Origin: Candidatus Aerophobota bacterium
GTDB taxonomy: Bacteria; Aerophobota; Aerophobia; Aerophobales; B3-G15
Assembly (NCBI GenBank): GCA_030607715.1
Contig: JAUWJM010000117.1
Span: 1 to 5,266, forward strand
Direction: 5' to 3'
Length of the DNA stretch: 5,266 nt
Each line of letters opens with the position of its first letter. Within the stretch, counting starts at the first letter, position 1. A program made the position numbers and the translations under genes. Of the stretch, positions 1 through 4,171 are shown in pieces. The notes under the pieces are model-generated. The model ran no database searches. It was not told the origin of the DNA and saw only the letters and a program-made list of their open reading frames with translations.

Positions 1-146
1 AGACGTTCATAATGGGCGTGGCTCATTACAACGAAATCACCTTTTCGATTTTTGGTTATGAATATAGGTTGGTCTTCGCTGTGGCAAAGCTCTGATATTT
101 CGTGGGCTCGATTTCTTAAATCAGACATTGGTCTGATTAATGGCAT
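1..146 (-). CDS. Phd/YefM-family type II antitoxin, N-terminal part (cut by window edge)
   Basis: Read on the minus strand from ATG at 146-144, the first 48 codons are open to the window edge. The protein begins MPLIRPMSDLRNRAHEISEL and continues with PIFITKN, then GDFVVMSHAHYER. This is the pattern of Phd/YefM antitoxins: an N-terminal DNA-binding fold beginning with a 'SDLRN' helix, a 'P(I/V)F(I/L)TKNGKGD' beta hairpin, and 'VVMS..HYE'. In the family the protein dimerises, binds its own promoter, and neutralises a RelE/ParE-, Doc- or YoeB-type toxin with its C-terminal tail. Tail and toxin would lie left of the window, so the partner type is unknown. The SD is AAGGAGGA (151-158) with 4 nt spacing, which fixes the start. 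One oddity is Arg33 where the family usually has Gly in TKNGKGD. The family call is confident; activity is untested. Confidence 0.87.
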   Translation of the reverse strand, partial: MPLIRPMSDLRNRAHEISELCHSEDQPIFITKNRKGDFVVMSHAHYER

Positions 147-174
147 AACGTCCTCCTTTTTTTATTTTGAGAAT

Positions 175-203
175 AAATTATCATAAAAATGATATTTTGT
201 CAA
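175..203 (-). promoter_or_regulatory. Sigma70-type promoter of the antitoxin gene
   Basis: On the minus strand a perfect -35 box TTGACA (198-203) is followed after 17 bp by TAATTT (175-180). The predicted start near 168 leaves a leader of about 20 nt carrying the AAGGAGGA ribosome site before the antitoxin ATG. The -35 is consensus; the -10 is only a 4/6 match, as is common for autoregulated toxin-antitoxin promoters. Confidence 0.72.
179..194. promoter_or_regulatory. 16-bp palindrome, likely antitoxin operator
   Basis: TATCAT-AAAA-ATGATA is a perfect inverted repeat with 6-bp arms and a 4-bp centre. It lies in the spacer of the antitoxin promoter and touches its -10 box. Phd/YefM antitoxins bind short palindromes in exactly this position to repress their own operon, so it is the natural operator candidate. 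That role is inferred from position and symmetry. AT-rich DNA produces chance palindromes, but the placement makes chance less likely. Confidence 0.5.
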
Positions 204-306
204 CCTTTTAGCCACACTAAAAGAGAAAGAATCTCTTGAGCTCCATCTTAAAGAATGTTCAGAATGTAGAGGAGAATTAAAAGAATTTAATAAAATGAGG
301 GTAGTG
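193..306 (+). pseudogene. Remnant of a zf-HC2-type anti-sigma factor (zinc-finger segment only)
   Basis: The frame that continues into the hydrolase is open back to the TGA at 190-192 but has no ATG, GTG or TTG codon before 295. From about 211 it reads ATLKEKESLELHLKECSECR, followed by GELKEFNK. The motif His-x3-Cys-x2-Cys (His codon at 244-246, Cys codons at 256-258 and 265-267) inside a charged amphipathic helix is the hallmark of zinc-binding anti-sigma (ZAS, zf-HC2) domains, where it typically follows an acidic 'EEHLxxCxxC' helix. The N-terminal part and the transmembrane and periplasmic parts of such a protein are missing. The 5' side is occupied by the antitoxin promoter, suggesting that a recombination replaced the front of the gene. 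Alternatively this could be the residue of a larger zinc-finger/hydrolase fusion. It is too short for certainty. Confidence 0.5.
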
Positions 307-1665
307 ATGAAAACTATGAAAAGATATATCTATTTGTTATTATCGGTTATGGTTCTTTTGGCAGGTTCGCTTTCCTATGCTCAACAACAAGGGGTTTCAA
401 AATTAGGTGGGATTACAGCTTTAGCAACGGAATTTGTTGAATTATTGGAAAAGGAAGATTTCTCAGGTGCAGTGAAAAATTTCGATAGCACTATGAAAAA
501 AGCAGTCTCTCCAGAAAAGCTCCAGGAGATTTGGAAGTCTCTCATTGCACAGGTTGGACCTTTTAAAAAACAGGTTGGTATCCGAACAGAAAAAGTATCA
601 CAGTATGATATTGTGTATGTAAAATGCGAATTTGAAAAATCTCCTCTTGATGTTAAGGTAGTTTTCAACAATGCAAAACAGATCGCTGGTTTATTTTTTG
701 TCCCCAGTCAGCCTTCCTTTAAATATAAGCCTCCAATATATGTAAGACCTAATTCTTACCAAGAAAAAGAAGTCATAGTTGGGAGTGGGGAATGGAGATT
801 GCCGGGCACGTTAACCTTGCCAATAGGAGAGGGCCCTTTCCCTGGGGTTGTGCTTGTCCATGGCTCAGGACCAAATGATCGTGATGAAAGCATTGGTCCT
901 AATAAGCCGTTCCGTGATCTGGCATGGGGATTAGCTTCTCAAGGAATTGCTGTCCTTCGCTATGAGAAACGGACAAAAGAATATGCCAAAAAACTCACCT
1001 CTATTAAAGACAGTATTACTGTTAAGGAAGAAACAATTGATGACGCTCTATTAGCTGCATCTATGCTGCGCAAGATAGAGGGAATGGATGCTAAGAAAAT
1101 TTTTGTACTGGGGCATAGCTTGGGTGGCATGCTCATCCCAAGAATTGGGATACTTGATCCAAGTATTACTGGATTCATTATTATGGCTGGCACAACAAGA
1201 CCTTTAGAGGATGTAATTCTTGAACAGATGTCTTACATCTTCTCTCTCGACGGCACAATCTCTAAAGATGAGAAAACACAGTTAGATCAGCTCAAAACAC
1301 AAGTTGCTAAAGTGAAAAATCCGCAATTATCTATCAACACCCCTTCAAAGTATTTACCATTTGGTGTACCGGTTAAATATTGGTTAAACTTGCGGGGCTA
1401 CAATCCACCAGAACTAGCCAGGAATCTAAAACAACCAATGTTAATCCTACAGGGAGGAAGAGATTATCAGGTAACAATGGAAGATTTTCAGAGCTGGGAG
1501 AGAGCTTTGTTCTTTAGGAAAAATGTAGAATTCAAAATCTATCCAGAACTTAATCATCTTTTTATTGAAGGTGAAGGCAAAAGCACGCCAGCCGAATATC
1601 AAAAGGCAGGTCATGTGGCAAAAATTGTCATTGATGATATTGCTAATTGGATAAAAAAACAGTAG
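307..1665 (+). CDS. Exported alpha/beta hydrolase with N-terminal DUF3887 domain (EstD-like esterase)
   Basis: This is a 452-aa serine hydrolase counted from ATG 307. That start is chosen because GAGGG (297-301) sits 5 nt upstream; ATG 295 extends the frame by 4 residues but lacks a well-placed SD, and ATG 316 is also possible. The N-terminus MKTMKR, then a hydrophobic stretch and 'SLSYA|QQQ', is a typical Sec signal peptide, so the enzyme probably acts outside the membrane. Residues of about 37-134 match the DUF3887 type. From about 150 the alpha/beta hydrolase fold follows: oxyanion loop VLVHGSGPNDRD, nucleophile elbow GHSLGG (Ser271), acid in LQGGRDYQVT (Asp386), and base in PELNHLF (His417). 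The triad is complete. The same architecture is known from Thermotoga maritima EstD, a carboxylesterase; the true substrate is unknown. Peptidase S33 relatives have the same core. It is not obviously connected to the downstream housekeeping genes, and its own promoter is not clear. Confidence 0.88.
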   Translation: MKTMKRYIYLLLSVMVLLAGSLSYAQQQGVSKLGGITALATEFVELLEKEDFSGAVKNFDSTMKKAVSPEKLQEIWKSLIAQVGPFKKQVGIRTEKVSQYDIVYVKCEFEKSPLDVKVVFNNAKQIAGLFFVPSQPSFKYKPPIYVRPNSYQEKEVIVGSGEWRLPGTLTLPIGEGPFPGVVLVHGSGPNDRDESIGPNKPFRDLAWGLASQGIAVLRYEKRTKEYAKKLTSIKDSITVKEETIDDALLAASMLRKIEGMDAKKIFVLGHSLGGMLIPRIGILDPSITGFIIMAGTTRPLEDVILEQMSYIFSLDGTISKDEKTQLDQLKTQVAKVKNPQLSINTPSKYLPFGVPVKYWLNLRGYNPPELARNLKQPMLILQGGRDYQVTMEDFQSWERALFFRKNVEFKIYPELNHLFIEGEGKSTPAEYQKAGHVAKIVIDDIANWIKKQ

Positions 1666-1682
1666 GTACCAGGTTACTATTC

Positions 1683-1710
1683 TTGACATTTATTGCTTCT
1701 AACTTATAAT
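1683..1710 (+). promoter_or_regulatory. Consensus sigma70 promoter for the prs operon
   Basis: TTGACA (1683-1688) and TATAAT (1705-1710) are both perfect consensus hexamers separated by 16 bp. The predicted transcript starts near 1717, giving prs a leader of about 185 nt. It lies 18 nt past the hydrolase stop on the same strand, making it the obvious main promoter of prs-rplY-pth-hppA. Confidence 0.85.
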
Positions 1711-1772
1711 ATTTACCTAAAGGTTTTAGTAAGAGTTCAGCCATTCGCAAAGATAGTGATATGTAAATGAGT

Positions 1773-1828
1773 TGATGCGTGAATGCGTTAACGAGACAGA
1801 CCAGACAAACCAAACAAACGAGATAGAC
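1773..1828 (+). repeat. Degenerate short repeats with a T-free CA/GA-rich core in the prs leader
   Basis: Two adjacent 8-mers TGATGCGT and GAATGCGT (1773-1788) share ATGCGT. They are followed by ACGAGACAGAC (1791-1801) and ACGAGATAGAC (1818-1828), which differ at one base and flank a CAGACAAAC-like series built on 'AAAC/AGAC' units. Positions 1790-1823 contain no T at all. It looks like a decayed simple-sequence repeat, or an unstructured RNA leader segment; no protein or RNA family is recognised. Confidence 0.5.
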
Positions 1829-1882
1829 TGAATAGGTTAAAAATACAAAGAGAAGAGTCCTTAAACTACCTCAATAAATTTG

Positions 1883-1891
1883 TGGTATAAT
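1883..1891 (+). promoter_or_regulatory. Extended -10 element immediately upstream of prs
   Basis: TGGTATAAT contains a TGN extension plus a perfect TATAAT (1886-1891), which can work without a good -35; upstream hexamers around 1861-1867 match only about 3 of 6. A transcript from here would begin near 1898, only about 6 nt before the prs ATG, and would lack most of the SD. It could be a secondary promoter for an almost leaderless message, or a chance match. Confidence 0.4.
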
Positions 1892-1903
1892 AAAGGGAAA
1901 AAA

Positions 1904-2845
1904 ATGAGCCTGGGTGATGAGTTAAAAATATTTACGGGGAGAGCTAATCCTGAGTTAGCTCGAAAGATAACTGAATACCTGAAAATACCTCTGGGAAAAA
2001 TGGAAATTAAATCTTTTAGTGATGGGGAAACTTATGTAAAAATCAATGAAAGTGTGAGAGGTAAAGATATTTTTCTCCTTCAACCTACCTCACCTTCCGC
2101 AAATGAAAATTTAATGGAACTTTTAATTATGATTGATGCCGCTCAAAGAGCATCGGCTGATAGAATTACTGCTGTTATTCCTTATTACGGATATGCCCGA
2201 CAGGATAAAAAAGATCAACCCCGAGTTCCCATTACATCTAAGCTGGTGGCTAACTTAATTACTACTGCTGGAGCTAACAGAGTGCTTACTATGGATTTGC
2301 ATGTAGGCCAAATCCAGGGATTTTTTGATATTAAAGTAGATCATCTTTTTGCTGTTTCCATAATCATCGACTATTTTAAAAAGAAAAACCTAAAGGACCT
2401 GGTGGTTCTTTCTCCTGATGTGGGAGGCCTAAGAAGAGCCCGGGCCTATGCTAAAAGACTGGGGGTTCCCTTAGCTCTTGTGGACAAAAGAAGACCTGTG
2501 GCTAACGAAGCTGAGGTTGTCAATATAGTAGGTAAAATAAGAGGAAAGCAAATTATTATTGTAGATGATCTGGTAGATACGGGGGGAACTTTATTGGCTG
2601 CGGTGGATAGCTTAATAGAAAAAGGAGCAACCGCTGTTTATGCCAGTTGCACCCATGCTGTTCTTTCTGGGAATGCTTATGAGAAGGTAAATGCTTCAGA
2701 CTTGAGAGAAATGGAAGTAACTGATACCATTCCTTTAAATTCAAAAAAGGCGGGGGGAAAAATTAAGGTTCTCTCAGTAGCACCTTTGCTGGGAGAAGCT
2801 ATAAAACGGATCCATCAAAATCAATCGGTAAGCAAACTTTTTTAA
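1904..2845 (+). CDS. prs: Ribose-phosphate pyrophosphokinase (PRPP synthetase), class I
   Basis: This cytosolic enzyme transfers pyrophosphate from ATP to ribose 5-phosphate, making PRPP for purine, pyrimidine, histidine, tryptophan and NAD synthesis. The protein is 313 aa, close to the usual bacterial 310-320. Visible motifs are KSFSDGETYVKI (36-47), IDAAQRASADRITAVIPYYG (77-96), the ATP-site loop RQDKKDQPR (99-107), the metal-binding DLHVGQIQGFFD (131-142, His133), the catalytic-loop KRRP (195-198) and the PRPP loop VDDLVDTGGT (220-229). The C-terminus SVSKLF is typical. I choose ATG 1904, preceded by AAAGGG with 6 nt spacing, over an in-frame TTG at 1880. The TTG would add 8 residues atypical of the family and lies within the TATAAT region. 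It is the first gene of the operon, 14 nt ahead of rplY. Confidence 0.97.
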   Translation: MSLGDELKIFTGRANPELARKITEYLKIPLGKMEIKSFSDGETYVKINESVRGKDIFLLQPTSPSANENLMELLIMIDAAQRASADRITAVIPYYGYARQDKKDQPRVPITSKLVANLITTAGANRVLTMDLHVGQIQGFFDIKVDHLFAVSIIIDYFKKKNLKDLVVLSPDVGGLRRARAYAKRLGVPLALVDKRRPVANEAEVVNIVGKIRGKQIIIVDDLVDTGGTLLAAVDSLIEKGATAVYASCTHAVLSGNAYEKVNASDLREMEVTDTIPLNSKKAGGKIKVLSVAPLLGEAIKRIHQNQSVSKLF

Positions 2846-2859
2846 AAAGAGGGAAAATT

Positions 2860-3558
2860 ATGGAAAAACCTGTATTAAAGGTAAAAGTTAGAGATAAGAC
2901 AGGTAAAGGTTACGCCAGGAAACTAAGGAGAGAGGGATGTTCACCGGCTATTCTTTACGGACCGCATTTGAAAAAAAACTTATCTTTAGAAGTGAATGCA
3001 AAAGATCTGAGAAACCTTATCCACAGCCTATCAGGGGAAGAAAAGGTAATAACTCTTAAGCTAACTAACCAGGCTACTAACAAAGAACGGGAAGTTATAA
3101 TTAAGGATATCCAGCCCAATTTGCTTAAAGGGGAAATCCAGCATATAGATTTCTATGAGATTACCCGAGGAGAAAAAATCACCACTTTAATCCCTCTTCT
3201 CTTTGTTGGTGAGGACCGGGTAACTAAGAAGGGGGGTATAGTAGAACGTTCTATTCGAGAGATAGAGATAGAGTGTTTCCCCAGGGATATTCCTCCTCAT
3301 ATTGAAGTGGATTTAACCAATTTGAATGTAAAAGATTTGGTTCGGACAAGGGATTTAAACCTGCCACCCAGGGTAAAGTTAATCACTAATCCCGAGGAAA
3401 TGGTTATCTCTATAGTGTCCCCTATCAGTGAAAAAGAACTGGAGAGACTGGAAGAGGAAGAAAAGGCTCCAGAGGAAGTGGAAGTTGTGAGCAAGGAAAA
3501 AAAGACTGAAGAAACCGCAGAAAAAGAAAAACTATCCTCGGAAAAAAGAAAGGAATGA
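2860..3558 (+). CDS. rplY: 50S ribosomal protein L25, TL5/general stress protein Ctc form
   Basis: L25 binds 5S rRNA in the central protuberance of the large subunit. This 232-aa protein is the two-domain form. The L25 RNA-binding barrel covers about 5-96, including 'KGYARKLRREG.SPAILYG', and ends at the characteristic HIDFYE (95-100). The TL5 C-terminal beta domain covers about 101-187, with FPRDIPPHIEVDLTNLNVKD (140-159). From about 189 a 44-residue tail made almost wholly of Glu and Lys follows, probably disordered. The start ATG has AAAGAGGG upstream with about 6 nt spacing. In Bacillus the orthologue ctc is a sigmaB stress gene in the same prs-ctc-spoVC order, but no sigmaB-like promoter is seen here. 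The stop overlaps the start of pth. Confidence 0.96.
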   Translation: MEKPVLKVKVRDKTGKGYARKLRREGCSPAILYGPHLKKNLSLEVNAKDLRNLIHSLSGEEKVITLKLTNQATNKEREVIIKDIQPNLLKGEIQHIDFYEITRGEKITTLIPLLFVGEDRVTKKGGIVERSIREIEIECFPRDIPPHIEVDLTNLNVKDLVRTRDLNLPPRVKLITNPEEMVISIVSPISEKELERLEEEEKAPEEVEVVSKEKKTEETAEKEKLSSEKRKE

Positions 3559-4139
3559 GGTTAGTATTTGGGCTGGGAAATCCTGGCAAGGAATATTGCA
3601 GAACACGGCATAATGTTGGCTTCCTGGTTATAGATTGTTTAAGTGAAAGATTTGAAATTGAGGTGGGAAGCTATTGCTTTCGTTCTTTGGTAGGAGAGGG
3701 AAAAATAAAAGGAGAAAAGGTAATTTTATCTAAACCCCTCACCTTTGTTAATGAATCCGGGTCATCTCTTAAAGAAATAAAAACATATTATCAGTTGAAT
3801 TTAGAAGATATAATAGTAATTAGTGATGATGTAGATCTTCCCTCAGGGCGAATAAGAGTAGCTAAAAGAGGAGGGGATGGGGGGCATAGAGGACTAAGAT
3901 CTATTATCCAGAATTTAAAGACGGAAAATTTTCCTCGTCTACGTGTAGGAATTGGCAGGCCATTAGAGGAGATGAGCTTAAGAGATTATGTTTTAGAAGA
4001 ATTTACCCCTTCTGAGTGGGAGCTAATGGAGCTAATTATTCAGAAAGCTAGCTTAGCAATTGAAATCATTCTTACTAAAGGACTGGATGAGGCAATGCAG
4101 AAGTACAATCGCCTACTTTATCTTCAGGAAGAAAGATAA
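3555..4139 (+). CDS. pth: Peptidyl-tRNA hydrolase, bacterial Pth family
   Basis: Pth cleaves the ester bond of peptidyl-tRNAs dropped by stalled ribosomes, recycling tRNA; it is essential in most bacteria. The 194-aa length is normal. Motifs: VFGLGNPGKEYCRTRHNVGF (4-23) with catalytic His19 and Asn9, KPLTFVNESG (60-69) with Asn66, SDDVDLPSG (90-98) with Asp91 beside the catalytic His in the family, and VGIGRP (131-136). The GGHNGL motif reads GGHRGL (109-114), putting Arg112 where E. coli has Asn114. The ATG lies in an ATGA overlap with the rplY stop. AAAGGA directly abuts the start and is too close to be a normal SD, so translation is probably coupled to rplY. A start 'MRLVFGLGNPG' agrees with the family N-terminus. 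Confidence 0.96.
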   Translation: MRLVFGLGNPGKEYCRTRHNVGFLVIDCLSERFEIEVGSYCFRSLVGEGKIKGEKVILSKPLTFVNESGSSLKEIKTYYQLNLEDIIVISDDVDLPSGRIRVAKRGGDGGHRGLRSIIQNLKTENFPRLRVGIGRPLEEMSLRDYVLEEFTPSEWELMELIIQKASLAIEIILTKGLDEAMQKYNRLLYLQEER

Positions 4140-4171
4140 GTAACTGATCAGCGAAAAAGGAGTGTAAGATA

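Larger units (their letters stand above)
1666..1903. other. 238-bp intergenic region between hydrolase and prs
   Basis: No tRNA, riboswitch fold, or hairpin followed by a T-run was found on either strand, so the hydrolase has no visible rho-independent terminator. Just past the stop codon is a near-duplicate pair AGGTACC/AGGTTAC (about 1664-1677). A consensus promoter follows at 1683-1710, then a small palindrome ACCTAAAGGT (1715-1724), a repeat-like T-poor tract (1773-1828) and an extended -10 box abutting prs. It is therefore best read as the promoter and leader region of the prs operon. Confidence 0.7.

Noticed and set aside
167..196. Possible + strand promoter for the hydrolase (TTGAGA, 18 bp, GATATT)
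   Set aside because: The -10 matches only 4 of 6 and the region is very AT-rich, so it is too weak to call, although a divergent promoter here would make sense.
221..237. Inverted repeat AAGAGA-AAGAA-TCTCTT on the + strand
   Set aside because: The stem is only 6 bp with no T-run, so it is not a terminator. It lies within the zinc-finger remnant and may be chance; an operator role for the hydrolase cannot be excluded.
381..671. Minus-strand open frame of 96 codons opposite the hydrolase
   Set aside because: It is antisense to the DUF3887 domain, has no recognisable protein features and lacks an SD. The same holds for minus-strand frames at 960-1193 and 1447-1689.
1715..1724. Palindrome ACCTAAAGGT just after the prs promoter -10
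   Set aside because: The arms are only 4 bp. The position near the transcription start is suggestive of an operator, but such short symmetry is expected by chance.
1775..1831. 18-codon leader ORF (MRECVNETDQTNQTNEID) in the prs leader
   Set aside because: It has no SD, and its Thr/Asn/Asp repetition simply follows from the CA/GA repeat in the DNA. It has no run of regulatory codons resembling an attenuator peptide.
1880..1903. TTG start extending prs by 8 residues
   Set aside because: The extension WYNKGKK does not match the family N-terminus, and the TTG sits just before a TATAAT element. ATG 1904 has AAAGGG at good spacing.
2556..2744. Minus-strand open frames opposite prs (2556-2744), rplY (3297-3494) and hppA (4297-4512)
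   Set aside because: They are antisense shadows of strongly recognised genes. The Ser-rich stretch opposite rplY just mirrors its Glu/Lys codons, and the hydrophobic one opposite hppA mirrors its membrane helices.
4140..4171. Possible terminator or promoter between pth and hppA
   Set aside because: The 32-nt gap holds only a TGATCA palindrome and the hppA SD. There is no stem with a T-run and no promoter hexamers.
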